Source: DAOUAG01 sp034432935
GTDB taxonomy: Bacteria > Chloroflexota > Dehalococcoidia > SM23-28-2 > RBG-16-64-32
Length of the DNA stretch: 64,000 nt
Direction of reading: 5' to 3'
Assembly: GCA_034432935.1 (NCBI GenBank)
Contig: DAOUBD010000005.1
Span: 1-64,000, forward strand
Shown here in pieces: positions 1 through 8,182 of the stretch; positions within the stretch are counted from its first letter, which is position 1; every line of letters starts with the position of its first letter. The translations under genes were made by a program, and so were the position numbers. The notes beneath the pieces were generated by a model that had not been told where the DNA came from, made no database searches, and saw nothing but the letters and a program-made list of their open reading frames with translations.

Positions 1-2138
1 ACCTCGCCCGGCCGGAAGCGCTCGGCCAGCCGCGCGCCGAGCTCCGAGAGGATTCGCCAGCCCTGCCGCGCCTCGCCCTGTAGCGCCGTGGCCTGGTGAA
101 GGGCAAGGACGCGGCGGTCGGCGCTGGTGGTCGTGCCCTCTTTGGCCCACGGGCCGCCCTCCGGCAGCACTACGTGGGCCGTCCTCGCCGTATCGGTGGC
201 CAAGGAGTCTATCACGGCCAGGAACTCCAACGACTCCAGCGCTTGCCGCACCTTGGCGCGGTCTGGGGCCAGCATAAGGGGGTTATCGTTGAAGACCACC
301 ATGGCCTTCACGGTGCCGTTGGCCAGCATGGCCTCGAAGGCCAGGCCCGGCGTGCTCGGTAGGGTCGCGCCCCAGAGGCGTTCGACCTCCCGCCGGGCGG
401 CCTCGTCTCCTACCGGCCGATGGCCCGGCAGCAAGGCCGGCGCGACGCCTACGTCCCGCATGCCCCAGGCGTTGGCCTCGTGGGGCAGGACCAGAAGGGC
501 GCCTGGAGCCGCGTCGCCGCAGCAGGTGACAGCGATGTTGGCCAAGGCGGCGGTTGCCGCCCTGACACGGGCGTTCCCCAGGTGGGGGAGGGCGTAGACG
601 ATAGCCAGGGGACGGCCGGACGCCTCGCCGGCGGCAGCCAGGATGCCGGCGGCCTTGGCCAGCGGCTGAGTGAGGTGGGCGGGCACATCGGAGGGCTGAC
701 CCTGGAGGGCGGCGTCCAAGGCGGCCAGGGCCGAGGCCTCGCACCCCGGGGCAGGCTGTACCCAGACCTCTGCGAAATCGCAGAGCTCGCCCCAGACAGG
801 GCTGACAACGATGAGGCGGGCGCCGTTGCGGACTACCGCGTCCTTGGCGCGCAGGGCGGCCACCTGGTGGCTGGACTCCAGGTCGTCAGCCACCACCAGT
901 AGTGTGCGGGCGGCGGCGATGGCGCCCATATCCGAGGGCAGCACCTCGCTGCCGAAGGCTTGGCGCAGGCTGTCAGCGGCGGCGCCGGATATGGCACCGA
1001 GACTGGAGTCCACGTTGTTCGTACCGGTGATCGCTCTGGCCACTTTGCCCAATAGGTAGTTCTCTTCGTTGGAGGCGAAAGGCGAGCCCAGGAAGGCGAT
1101 GGCCTGCGGGCCATGGGTCTCGCGGATCCGCGCCAGGCTGCTGACGGTGAACTCCATCGCCTCGTCCCAGGCGGCCGCGTGCTGGCCTCCGTTGCGGCGG
1201 ATAAGGGGTTGCGCGATCCGCTCGTGCTGCTTCACGGCATCGTAGTGGAAGCGGCCGCGGACGCAGATTTGGTCCCGGCTGACGGGGTTGGCGCCGGTGT
1301 CGGGCCGGACGATGACCCCGCGGCCGCCCTTGCTGCCGATATAGATGGAGCAACCGATGGAGCACTGGGTGCAGGTGGTGGCCGTCCAGCGCTCGGTCTG
1401 GGTGGCCGCCCACTTGTTGGGATGCTCCATCAGGGTCGCGGTTGGGCAGACGTCGATGCAGGCCCCGCAGAAGTCGCAGTTGGACTCGGTGATAGGGCCG
1501 CCAGTCCCGAACTCGATGCGGGTCCTGGGGCCGCGCCCGGCCAAGGTTATGGCGCCTGTGTGACGGATCTCATCGCAGGCCCGCACGCAGCGCGTGCAGA
1601 TGATGCACATCTGGGGATCGAACTCCAGATATGGGTTCCCGCGGTCCGCCGGGGGGTGCTCCGTTAGATACCAGGTGCGCTCGTCCCCGTCCCAGGGCTC
1701 GAAACCCGCCATCTCCAGCATCTCGCAGGTGGTCTGGAGCTCGCACCTGTAGTTCTTGGAGCAGGTCAGACAGCGGTGGGTGACGGTGGCGTCCCGGAGG
1801 CAGGTGTCACCCGGCTTGCACTTGACCACGCGGTGGCAAGTGAGGCAGCGGTCAGAGTGGTAGGACATGATGAGGGAGAGGACGGTCTGCCGGCTGCGCT
1901 TCGCCTCTTCGGTGTTCGTGCGCACCACCATTCCGTCGGTCACCTTGGCGGTGCACGATAGCTGGAGGCCGCGCATCCCCTCGATCTCCACCAGGCAGGT
2001 GCGGCAGCCGGCGTAAGGGGGGGAGCCATCGATGTAGCAGAGGTTGGAGATGAAGATGCCGGCGTTCTTTATGACCTCTACCAGGGGCGCTCCCTCGGGC
2101 GCCTCTATCTCGCGGCCGTCGATGGTGATCTTGGCCAC
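1..2138 (-). CDS. nuoG: NuoG-like NADH-quinone oxidoreductase subunit G, 3' end beyond the window
   Basis: Iron-sulfur/molybdopterin-fold subunit of a complex I-like NADH:quinone oxidoreductase, expected in the cytoplasmic arm. The 712 visible codons show an N-terminal 2Fe-2S ferredoxin domain (Cys34, 45, 48, 62), His/Cys motifs at 94-107 and 121-132, two 4Fe-4S motifs (Cys178-188 and Cys221-231), then the CTQCSIGC motif (from Cys256) and a molybdopterin oxidoreductase fold. Where formate dehydrogenases carry the catalytic Cys or Sec, this protein reads GTNNVDSSLGAISG, so an active formate dehydrogenase is unlikely. The start is GTG at 2138, four bases after the nuoI stop, so the two are probably cotranscribed. 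The C-terminus lies beyond base 1. Confidence 0.85.
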   Translation of the reverse strand, partial: MAKITIDGREIEAPEGAPLVEVIKNAGIFISNLCYIDGSPPYAGCRTCLVEIEGMRGLQLSCTAKVTDGMVVRTNTEEAKRSRQTVLSLIMSYHSDRCLTCHRVVKCKPGDTCLRDATVTHRCLTCSKNYRCELQTTCEMLEMAGFEPWDGDERTWYLTEHPPADRGNPYLEFDPQMCIICTRCVRACDEIRHTGAITLAGRGPRTRIEFGTGGPITESNCDFCGACIDVCPTATLMEHPNKWAATQTERWTATTCTQCSIGCSIYIGSKGGRGVIVRPDTGANPVSRDQICVRGRFHYDAVKQHERIAQPLIRRNGGQHAAAWDEAMEFTVSSLARIRETHGPQAIAFLGSPFASNEENYLLGKVARAITGTNNVDSSLGAISGAAADSLRQAFGSEVLPSDMGAIAAARTLLVVADDLESSHQVAALRAKDAVVRNGARLIVVSPVWGELCDFAEVWVQPAPGCEASALAALDAALQGQPSDVPAHLTQPLAKAAGILAAAGEASGRPLAIVYALPHLGNARVRAATAALANIAVTCCGDAAPGALLVLPHEANAWGMRDVGVAPALLPGHRPVGDEAARREVERLWGATLPSTPGLAFEAMLANGTVKAMVVFNDNPLMLAPDRAKVRQALESLEFLAVIDSLATDTARTAHVVLPEGGPWAKEGTTTSADRRVLALHQATALQGEARQGWRILSELGARLAERFRPGE

Positions 2139-2142
2139 GGCG

Positions 2143-2643
2143 CTACCGAACCCTGTCTCTCTCCACCGGCTTGCCGGTGTGGAGGGGCACCTCCTCTGGC
2201 CGCGGCGCCTTCTTCCCGTTGGGGTAAGTGTAGTCGTGAGACTCCAGGAACTCCCGCGCCATGCGGGTCAGGGCGTGCTTGTCGCGGTACAACTGATTGA
2301 AGTCGTACGCGGCGTCGTTCAAGGGGCCGCCGGGCTGGATCGCCTCGTAGGGGCAGGCCTCCGTACATAGCCCGCAGTACATGCACAGCCGGAAATCGAT
2401 CTCGTAGCGGTCGATGTTGAGGCTGCCATCCTCCCGGGGCGACGTTTCCACCAGGATGCAGCCGTCCGGGCAGGCCTGGGCGCAGGTGGAACAGCCGGTG
2501 CAGCGCTCCTCGAACCAGAGGAGGTTGGTGCGAGCGTTGACGGGGATGGGCCGCGTCTCTTCTGGGTACTGGAGCGTGAAGGGACGCCGCGCCAGGTAGC
2601 GCAGCGTAACCGTCAGACCCTTGGCGATCCCCGTTCCGAACAA
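2143..2643 (-). CDS. nuoI: NuoI-like 4Fe-4S subunit of complex I
   Basis: Ferredoxin-like subunit carrying two 4Fe-4S clusters between the peripheral arm and the quinone site. Both motifs are visible: CTGCSTCAQACP and CMYCGLCTEACP. I place the start at TTG 2643, giving 166 aa beginning MFGTGIAKGL. An AAAGGA Shine-Dalgarno sits seven bases upstream, and the length fits the family. An in-frame ATG at 2745 would add 34 residues unlike NuoI and would overlap the hairpin at 2740-2775. It lies directly upstream of nuoG. nuoB is separated from it by the sodN/sodX pair. Confidence 0.9.
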   Translation of the reverse strand: MFGTGIAKGLTVTLRYLARRPFTLQYPEETRPIPVNARTNLLWFEERCTGCSTCAQACPDGCILVETSPREDGSLNIDRYEIDFRLCMYCGLCTEACPYEAIQPGGPLNDAAYDFNQLYRDKHALTRMAREFLESHDYTYPNGKKAPRPEEVPLHTGKPVERDRVR

Positions 2644-2695
2644 GGGGCAGTCCTTTCTTGCTCCAGCGGGCGCCTTCCTGGCCCCCGCATGCCAA

Positions 2696-2725
2696 ATTCT
2701 ACGCTCCTCGCTTCGTTTATAGCAA
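2696..2725 (-). promoter_or_regulatory. Candidate nuoI-nuoG promoter
   Basis: On the minus strand TTGCTA (2720-2725) and TAGAAT (2696-2701) are spaced by 18 bases. An overlapping extended -10, TGCTATAAA (2716-2724), is an alternative. Both lie 50-80 bases upstream of the TTG start of nuoI. Called from sequence only. Confidence 0.45.
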
Positions 2726-2739
2726 CGGGTCGTGAAACA

Positions 2740-2775
2740 ATTCACCAGCGATAACGCGAAGTACCGCTGGTGAAT
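2740..2775 (-). terminator. Inverted repeat after sodN, possible terminator
   Basis: Perfect 11-base arms (2740-2750 and 2765-2775) enclose a 14-base loop, 43 bases past the sodN stop. On the sodN strand the hairpin is followed by a weak T-rich run (TTGTTTC). It could be an intrinsic terminator or an operator for the nuoI promoter just downstream. The T-tract is poor, so the call is tentative. Confidence 0.5.
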
Positions 2776-2817
2776 ACGGCGGGCTGTCGTCGGCCCGGGT
2801 TGTGGGGAAGGGAGTCT

Positions 2818-3318
2818 TTACGCCGGCACCACGAACTCGCCGCCGGCCGTCTGGTTGGTGGGCGCCCGCTTGGTGGCCACCCCCTTGGCCTTCCAGAATG
2901 CCTCGGCGAACTGATTCACCAGGTCGAGGAGCTTCTGGGCGGCTTCCATGTCGATGTTCTGGCGGGCCTTGGAGGCCGTCTTCATGATGTTGTCCACCAG
3001 GGCATCCAGGCCTTCGGGGCTGTTCTCGGGCTTGAAGAAATCGCCGCGGATGATCCGCACTTCGTGCTTAACCAGCTCGGCGTGGTGCTCCTTGGTGGCG
3101 ATGTAGCGGGCAAGAGAGTTCATGTACTTGTCCCGCGCTGCCTTGTCCATGGCGGGCGCCTCCAGCGCCTCGATCAACTGGTTCATTCGCACCACTGTGA
3201 GGGCCGCGATCTGGGCCAGATGCGGGTCATAGATTCCGCAGGGGATGTCGCAGTGGGCGGAAGCCTCCCCCTCCGGAAACACGCGGTTGAGAAGGGCAAA
3301 AACCTGGCGAATCAACAT
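2818..3318 (-). CDS. sodN: Nickel-type superoxide dismutase
   Basis: Dismutates superoxide to O2 and H2O2 with a nickel centre held by the N-terminal hook. The diagnostic hook HCDIPCGIYDP starts at His22. Residues 1-21 form the propeptide that must be removed to expose His1, so Cys2 and Cys6 of the mature enzyme correspond to Cys23 and Cys27 here. The predicted mature chain is about 145 aa, longer than the roughly 117 aa of classical enzymes, with the extra residues at the C-terminus. The start ATG has a full AAGGAGGT Shine-Dalgarno. The divergent neighbour is the matching maturation protease. Confidence 0.95.
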   Translation of the reverse strand: MLIRQVFALLNRVFPEGEASAHCDIPCGIYDPHLAQIAALTVVRMNQLIEALEAPAMDKAARDKYMNSLARYIATKEHHAELVKHEVRIIRGDFFKPENSPEGLDALVDNIMKTASKARQNIDMEAAQKLLDLVNQFAEAFWKAKGVATKRAPTNQTAGGEFVVPA

Positions 3319-3365
3319 GTCTGAGACCTCCTTTTGAAGGGTTTAGGCTTGGGGCCGGATTCTCT

Positions 3366-3394
3366 ACCATAGCAGACAGGTGTTATGAGATCAA
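3366..3394 (-). promoter_or_regulatory. Candidate sodN promoter
   Basis: On the minus strand TTGATC (3389-3394) and TATGGT (3366-3371) are spaced by exactly 17 bases, about 50 bases upstream of the sodN start. The -35 overlaps the first codons of divergent sodX, so the two genes probably share a compact control region of about 66 bases. No Nur or other metal-regulator box could be recognised. Confidence 0.4.
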
Positions 3395-3828
3395 CGAAGC
3401 GCCTCGTCCGGGTCCTGCTGCGGGTGGCCCGAGCCTTGCCCGGGGTCTACCAGATGCTGGCCTTCGCTTTCGCGCGCCGAGTCACCATCCGGGGGCAGAG
3501 CATGACGCCCACCTTGGCCCCGCGGGAGAGGGTCGCCTTCGACCGTCTGGCTTACGTGCTGCAACCGCCAGCGCCGGGCGATATCGTCCTGGCACGCCAC
3601 CCGGCGCGGCCGGGGGTGCTGTTCGTCAAGCGGGTTGCCGCTTTCGCCGGCGCTGGAACGGAAGGCCGCGGCGGCTACATCCTCCTGGGCGACAACCCAG
3701 ACTTCAGCACGGACTCCCGGGTCCTGGGGCCGTTCCAGCGAGCCGATATCCTGGGCCGGGCCTGGTTCGTCTACTGGCCGCCGGAGGGAATGCGGCTGTT
3801 GGGCGGTCCGGGGCGGCGGGCAAGCTAG
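3385..3828 (+). CDS. sodX: Ni-SOD maturation protease (S26 signal peptidase-like)
   Basis: Serine/lysine-dyad peptidase related to type I signal peptidases, expected to cleave the SodN propeptide. Visible motifs are GQSM with nucleophile Ser39, FVKRV with general base Lys82, and the S26 box GDN...STDSR near 108-118. At 147 aa it is short for a signal peptidase, as is usual for SodX. An N-terminal hydrophobic stretch (about 13-30) may associate with the membrane. An AGGTG sequence precedes the ATG. The stop codon overlaps that of convergent nuoB in a shared CTAG at 3825-3828. Function is inferred from family and pairing with sodN. Confidence 0.88.
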   Translation: MRSTKRLVRVLLRVARALPGVYQMLAFAFARRVTIRGQSMTPTLAPRERVAFDRLAYVLQPPAPGDIVLARHPARPGVLFVKRVAAFAGAGTEGRGGYILLGDNPDFSTDSRVLGPFQRADILGRAWFVYWPPEGMRLLGGPGRRAS

Positions 3829-4466
3829 TCGATATCGATGTAAGGCGGGAAGAGGCGCTCCAGCTCCTCCCGCAGGGGGTCGCCGTCCGGCAAGTACTTG
3901 GAGAAGTCGCCGCTGGGCATCTTGCGCTCCCGGTCCCCGGTGAGTTTGGTGCGCTTGATCTTCTCCTGAAGAAGCATGAGGCCGGTGAGCAAGGACTCCG
4001 GCCGCGGCGGGCAGCCGGGGACGTAGACGTCTACGGGGATGATGAGGTTGACCCCGGGCAGGGTGCTGTAGCCGTAGGCGAAGGGCCCGCCGATGGTGGC
4101 GCAAGAGCCCATGGAGATCACGTAGCGAGGTTCCGCCATCTGGAGATAGATGCGCCTTACCGGCACGGCCATCTTCCAGGTCACGGTGCCCGAGACGATG
4201 AGGAGGTCCGACTGGCGAGGCGAGGGCCGGAACACCTCGGCGCCAAAGCGGGCTATGTCGAAGCGGGGCATCGCCGTGGCGATCATCTCGATGGCGCAGC
4301 AGGCGAGGCCGAAGGCCGCTGGCCAGAGGGACGAGCGGCGCGCCCAGTTCACTACCGCCTCCACCGATGTGAGGAGGACGTTGCGGCGCAGGGACTCCTC
4401 GACGGACTCCGCCTCGGAGATTCGCACCAAGGGCGCTGCGGGGCCGTTTTTACGGGTGTCGGTCAT
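3825..4466 (-). CDS. nuoB: NuoB-like subunit of complex I
   Basis: Carries the terminal 4Fe-4S cluster N2 next to the quinone site. The four ligand cysteines are visible as the adjacent pair Cys56-Cys57 (GLACCAIEM), Cys122 (MGSCATIGG) and Cys152 (VPGCPPRPE). At 213 aa it is slightly longer than usual, with a C-terminal extension containing KMPSGDFSKYLPDGDPL. It is not joined to nuoC or nuoD here. The nearest complex I genes are nuoI and nuoG on the far side of the sod pair, so the remaining subunits must lie outside the window. Confidence 0.92.
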   Translation of the reverse strand: MTDTRKNGPAAPLVRISEAESVEESLRRNVLLTSVEAVVNWARRSSLWPAAFGLACCAIEMIATAMPRFDIARFGAEVFRPSPRQSDLLIVSGTVTWKMAVPVRRIYLQMAEPRYVISMGSCATIGGPFAYGYSTLPGVNLIIPVDVYVPGCPPRPESLLTGLMLLQEKIKRTKLTGDRERKMPSGDFSKYLPDGDPLREELERLFPPYIDID

Positions 4467-4484
4467 CGGCTGCTCCAGTTGCGA

Positions 4485-4493
4485 ATTGTATCA
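4485..4493 (-). promoter_or_regulatory. Extended -10 upstream of nuoB
   Basis: Minus-strand TGATACAAT (TACAAT at 4485-4490 preceded by TG and one base) lies 18 bases upstream of the nuoB ATG. No convincing -35 is visible at 17 bases, which is tolerated with an extended -10. Suggests nuoB has its own promoter, separate from the desulfurase gene upstream. Confidence 0.45.
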
Positions 4494-4529
4494 CAAGGCC
4501 TTCGTCGTGCGGCCAGGGGGGCCGCCGGC

Positions 4530-5744
4530 TCAGGCTGCGTCCGGGCTTCCCCCCGCGCGGCTGCTCCGGGCCCGCCAGGCGGGGGACAGCGAGCGGATGC
4601 GCTCCACGACCTCAGGAAGGGTCGCTAGCACCTCATCTATCTGCTCCACAGTGTTCTCGCGTCCCACCGTCAGGCGCAGGCTGCCCCGGGCCAGCGCTTC
4701 CGGAATGCCCATGGCCGTCAGGACGTGGGACGGCTCCAGGGAGCCAGAGGTGCAGGCGGAGCCGCTGGAGGCGGCGATGCCCGCCAAATCGAGGGCGATG
4801 AGGATGGCTTCCCCCTCTATCAGTTCGAAGCAGAAGGAGGCGTTGTTGGAGGCCCGGCGGGAAGGGTCCAGAGGGCCCGTAATGTGGGTGAGGGGAATGC
4901 GCCGCGGCACCTCTTGGAGGAGCCTATCCCGCAGGGAGCGGTAGTGGGCGTTGCGGGCCTCGAACTCCTCATATGCCAGGGTCAGCGCCTTGGCCAGCCC
5001 GACGGCGCCGGCCACGTTCTCGGTGCCGGCCCGGCGGCCCTTCTCCTGCGAGCCCCCTAGCTGTTGGGGAAGGAAGGGCGTGCGCGACCGGACGTACAGG
5101 ACGCCAACCCCCTTCGGTCCGTAGAACTTGTGGGCGGCCAGGCTCAGCATATCTACCCCGAGCCGCCCCGTGTCGATATCGAGGATCCCGGCGGCCTGAA
5201 CGGCATCAGTATGGAAGGCGGCTTTGGGGCACCGGGCCTTCACCAGCCGCGCCGCCTCGGCGATGGGCTCGACGGTGCCCACCTCATTATTGACGTACAT
5301 GATGCTGACGAGGGCGGTGTCCTCCGTAAGGGCCGCCTCCAGCCCGGCCAGATCGATGAAGCCCTCCCTGTCCACCGCCAGATAGGTCACGCGGAAGCCC
5401 TCTTGCTCCAGGCGCTCGGCTGCGTGCAAGACGGCGTGGTGCTCTATAGCCGTGGTGATAATGTGAGTGGCGCCGCGCTGCCGCCGGGCGGCATAGGCGG
5501 CGCCGCGGAGGGCCAGGTTGTCGCTCTCAGAGCCGCCGGAGGTGAAGATGATCTCCTGGGGGCGGCAGCCCAGGACCCTGGCGACATCGCGGCGGGCGTT
5601 CTCCAGACCCTTGCGGGCCTCTTGGGCCTCCAGGTAGAGGCTGGACGGGTTTCCCCAGAGGTCCCGCAGGTAGGGCAGCATGGCATCCAAGACGCGAGGG
5701 TCGAGGGGAGTGGTGGCGGCGTGGTCCAAATAGATGCGGGCCAT
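4530..5744 (-). CDS. Cysteine desulfurase, NifS/IscS type (class I)
   Basis: PLP enzyme that removes sulfur from cysteine for Fe-S or thio-cofactor assembly. The chain of 404 aa starts MARIYLDHAATTPLD. The PLP lysine is Lys206 in AAHKFYGPKG and the persulfide cysteine is Cys331 in SSGSACTSGS, a class I active-site loop distinct from SufS. Start ATG 5744 is preferred over an in-frame start 18 bases upstream because homologues begin at this residue. There is no Shine-Dalgarno, and a -10 lies only eight bases upstream, so the mRNA may be leaderless. It sits divergently beside the suf operon. No iscU-type partner is adjacent and tRNA thiolation is an alternative role. Confidence 0.92.
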   Translation of the reverse strand: MARIYLDHAATTPLDPRVLDAMLPYLRDLWGNPSSLYLEAQEARKGLENARRDVARVLGCRPQEIIFTSGGSESDNLALRGAAYAARRQRGATHIITTAIEHHAVLHAAERLEQEGFRVTYLAVDREGFIDLAGLEAALTEDTALVSIMYVNNEVGTVEPIAEAARLVKARCPKAAFHTDAVQAAGILDIDTGRLGVDMLSLAAHKFYGPKGVGVLYVRSRTPFLPQQLGGSQEKGRRAGTENVAGAVGLAKALTLAYEEFEARNAHYRSLRDRLLQEVPRRIPLTHITGPLDPSRRASNNASFCFELIEGEAILIALDLAGIAASSGSACTSGSLEPSHVLTAMGIPEALARGSLRLTVGRENTVEQIDEVLATLPEVVERIRSLSPAWRARSSRAGGSPDAA

Positions 5745-5752
5745 GCAAGTCC

Positions 5753-5781
5753 ACGCTAGCACCGGCCAGGAAGGGCGTCAA
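5753..5781 (-). promoter_or_regulatory. Candidate promoter of the cysteine desulfurase gene
   Basis: Minus-strand TTGACG (5776-5781) and TAGCGT (5753-5758) are spaced by 17 bases, with TG one base before the -10. The -10 ends eight bases from the ATG at 5744, consistent with transcription starting at or near the start codon. Confidence 0.5.
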
Positions 5782-5798
5782 CAAGCCGTAAGCGCAGG

Positions 5799-5827
5799 TT
5801 GAACCGGCGGCCGGGCTGTGCTACAAT
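5799..5827 (+). promoter_or_regulatory. sigma70-like promoter of the suf operon
   Basis: TTGAAC (5799-5804) and TACAAT (5822-5827) with an ideal 17-base spacer, about 88 bases before sufB. This is among the best promoter matches in the window. The 5' leader of about 80 bases contains only short imperfect repeats. I could not identify an IscR or SufR operator with confidence. Confidence 0.75.
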
Positions 5828-5914
5828 TCAGGCGTACTGGAGATTTAGACAGTCCAATGTTCGTTTATTGTCCTCGCCAGCCCAGTCGCCGGCGCTCGTA
5901 GAGACAGGTACCCC

Positions 5915-7378
5915 ATGCCCAAACAGAAGGTCATCTCCCGGCAGACCGCCGCCAGCGAACTGGGCGGCGACTATAAGTGGGGCTTCGTCACAGAGATCGA
6001 AGAGGACGTGGCCCCCAAGGGGCTGAACGAGGACATCGTCCGCCTCATCTCCCGCAAGAAGGGCGAGCCGGAGTGGATGACGGAGTGGCGGCTGAAGGCG
6101 CTACGCTACTGGATGACGTTGGGGTATGAGGAGCCCCGCTGGGCTAAGGTCTCCTTCCCCCACATCGACTACCAGGATATCTACTACTACGCCTCCCCCT
6201 TCAAGGAGAAGCCTCCCGAGAGCCTGGACGAGGTGGACCCAGAGCTTCTGGCCGCCTTCAACAAGCTGGGGATCCCCCTGGAGGAGCAGAAGGCCCTGGC
6301 CGGAGTAGCGGTGGATGCCGTCTTCGACAGCGTCTCAGTGGCTACCACCCTCCAGAAGCAGCTCGAGGACCTAGGGATTATCTTCTGCCCCATCAGCGAG
6401 GCGATCCAGAAGCATCCGGAGCTGGTGCGGAAGTACATGGGATCCGTCGTCCCTTACACCGATAACTTCTTCGCCAGCCTGAACTCGGCCGTGTTCAGCG
6501 ATGGCACCTTCGCCTACATCCCGCCGGGGGTGCGCTGCCCGGTGGAGCTGATGACCTACTTCCGGATCAACGTAGAAGGCTCGGGCCAGTTCGAACGGAC
6601 GCTGATCATCGCCGATAAGGGGTCGTACGTGAGCTACCTGGAGGGTTGCACAGCCCCCGTGCGCAAGAGCCACCAGCTCCACGCCGCGGTGGTGGAGCTG
6701 ATCGCTCTGGACAACGCCGAGATCAAGTACTCCACCCTCCAGAACTGGTACCCGGGCGACAAGGAGGGCAAGGGCGGCGTCTACAACTTCGTCACCAAGC
6801 GGGGCAAGTGCGCGGGCGTCAACTCCAAGATCTCCTGGACCCAGGTAGAGACGGGGTCGGCCATCACCTGGAAGTATCCTTCGTGTATCCTCCAGGGCGA
6901 TAACTCGGTGGGGGAGTTCTACTCCGTGGCCCTGGTCAACAACTACCAGCAGGCCGATACCGGCACCAAGATGATCCACATCGGCCGCAACACCCGCAGC
7001 ACCATCGTGGCCAAGGGCATCTCCGCCGGGCACGGCCAGAACACCTATCGCGGCCTGGTAAAGATCATGCCCACAGCTATCGGCGCCCGCAACTTCACCC
7101 GCTGCGATTCTCTACTCATCGGGGATAAGTGCGGCGCCCATACCGTTCCCTACCTCGAGGTCAAGAACCCCACAGCTCGCATCGAACACGAGGCCACCAC
7201 TTCTCGCATAAGCGACGAGCAGCTCTTCTACTGCATGCAGCGGGGCATCTCAGAGGAGAACGCCCAGCACATGATCATCAGCGGCTTCTGCCGGGGCGTC
7301 TTCCAGGAGCTCCCCTTCGAGTTCGCCATGGAGGCGTCCCAGCTACTGAAGGTGAGTCTGGAAGGAACCGTAGGTTGA
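5915..7378 (+). CDS. sufB: Fe-S cluster assembly scaffold SufB
   Basis: Core scaffold of the cytosolic SUF machine, acting with SufC and SufD to build Fe-S clusters. The 487 aa chain is full length and carries the family signatures PYTDNFFASLNSAVFSDG, YLEGCTAP and the C-terminal block from about 410, with ISEENAQHMIISGFCRGV near the end. It opens a tight five-gene run sufB-C-D-S-U in which every junction is overlapping or one base apart, so SUF proteins would be made in step. The ATG at 5915 has only a weak Shine-Dalgarno. The protein begins MPKQKVIS. Confidence 0.97.
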   Translation: MPKQKVISRQTAASELGGDYKWGFVTEIEEDVAPKGLNEDIVRLISRKKGEPEWMTEWRLKALRYWMTLGYEEPRWAKVSFPHIDYQDIYYYASPFKEKPPESLDEVDPELLAAFNKLGIPLEEQKALAGVAVDAVFDSVSVATTLQKQLEDLGIIFCPISEAIQKHPELVRKYMGSVVPYTDNFFASLNSAVFSDGTFAYIPPGVRCPVELMTYFRINVEGSGQFERTLIIADKGSYVSYLEGCTAPVRKSHQLHAAVVELIALDNAEIKYSTLQNWYPGDKEGKGGVYNFVTKRGKCAGVNSKISWTQVETGSAITWKYPSCILQGDNSVGEFYSVALVNNYQQADTGTKMIHIGRNTRSTIVAKGISAGHGQNTYRGLVKIMPTAIGARNFTRCDSLLIGDKCGAHTVPYLEVKNPTARIEHEATTSRISDEQLFYCMQRGISEENAQHMIISGFCRGVFQELPFEFAMEASQLLKVSLEGTVG

Positions 7379-7379
7379 T

Positions 7380-8171
7380 ATGACGGCAAAGCGCAACAAT
7401 CACCGCCCACCCCTGCTAGAGGTCCGGGGGCTGCACGCCGGCGCCGGCGACGTCGAGATCCTGAAGGGCCTCGACCTGACGGTGGACGTAGGGGAGGTGC
7501 ACGCCATCATGGGCCCCAACGGCAGCGGCAAGAGCACCTTTGCCAGCGTCCTTGCCGGCCGGCCCGACTACACCGTGACGGCAGGCAGCGTGCTCTTCGA
7601 GGGCAAGGACCTCTTGGCCATGCCGGCCGACCAGCGGGCGCTCGAGGGCATCTTCCTCGCCTTCCAGTATCCGGTCGAACTGCCGGGCGTCCGCACCCGG
7701 GAATTCCTGCGGGCTGCCCTGGACGCCGTGCGCGAGCACCGCGGGCTGCCCAAGCTTAGCGTCCGGGAGTTCAACAAGCTCTTCGAGGAGAAGGCGCGGC
7801 AGGTAGAGCTCGCCGCCGATCTCCTCAAGCGTTCCGTTAACGAAGGCTTCTCCGGCGGCGAGAAGAAGCGCAACGAGATACTGCAGCTGGCCATGCTGGA
7901 CCCCAAGCTGGCCGTATTGGACGAGACGGACTCTGGCTTGGACATCGATGCTCTGAAGGTGGTGGCCGAGGGCGTCAACCGCTTTCGCGGGCCGGACAAG
8001 GCGATCCTCTTGGTCACCCACTACCAGCGGATACTGAACTACATCACACCAGACTTCGTCCACGTCCTCATCGACGGGCGTATAGTACGCTCGGGAGGCA
8101 GCGAGCTGGCCCACGAGCTGGAGGCCCGCGGCTACGACTGGCTGCGCGAGGCTGCTGGCGCGGGCGTGTGA
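7380..8171 (+). CDS. sufC: Fe-S assembly ATPase SufC
   Basis: ABC-type ATPase that drives conformational change in the SufBCD complex. It has Walker A GPNGSGKST (45-53), the signature GFSGGEKKR (from 157) and Walker B LAVLDETDSGLD (177-188), the last two in the form typical of SufC rather than transport ATPases. Length is 263 aa. The ATG follows the sufB stop by one base and the GGAAGGA Shine-Dalgarno lies inside sufB, which indicates translational coupling. Confidence 0.97.
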   Translation: MTAKRNNHRPPLLEVRGLHAGAGDVEILKGLDLTVDVGEVHAIMGPNGSGKSTFASVLAGRPDYTVTAGSVLFEGKDLLAMPADQRALEGIFLAFQYPVELPGVRTREFLRAALDAVREHRGLPKLSVREFNKLFEEKARQVELAADLLKRSVNEGFSGGEKKRNEILQLAMLDPKLAVLDETDSGLDIDALKVVAEGVNRFRGPDKAILLVTHYQRILNYITPDFVHVLIDGRIVRSGGSELAHELEARGYDWLREAAGAGV

Positions 8172-8182
8172 GAGGCCGGGCC

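Noticed and set aside
1..2138. Formate dehydrogenase alpha subunit
   Set aside because: The catalytic Cys/Sec position reads GTNNVDSSLGAISG with no Cys or UGA, and NuoI and NuoB genes are nearby.
5834..5858. IscR or SufR operator in the suf leader
   Set aside because: Only four-base arms (ACTG/CAGT) are seen, below what can be told from chance.
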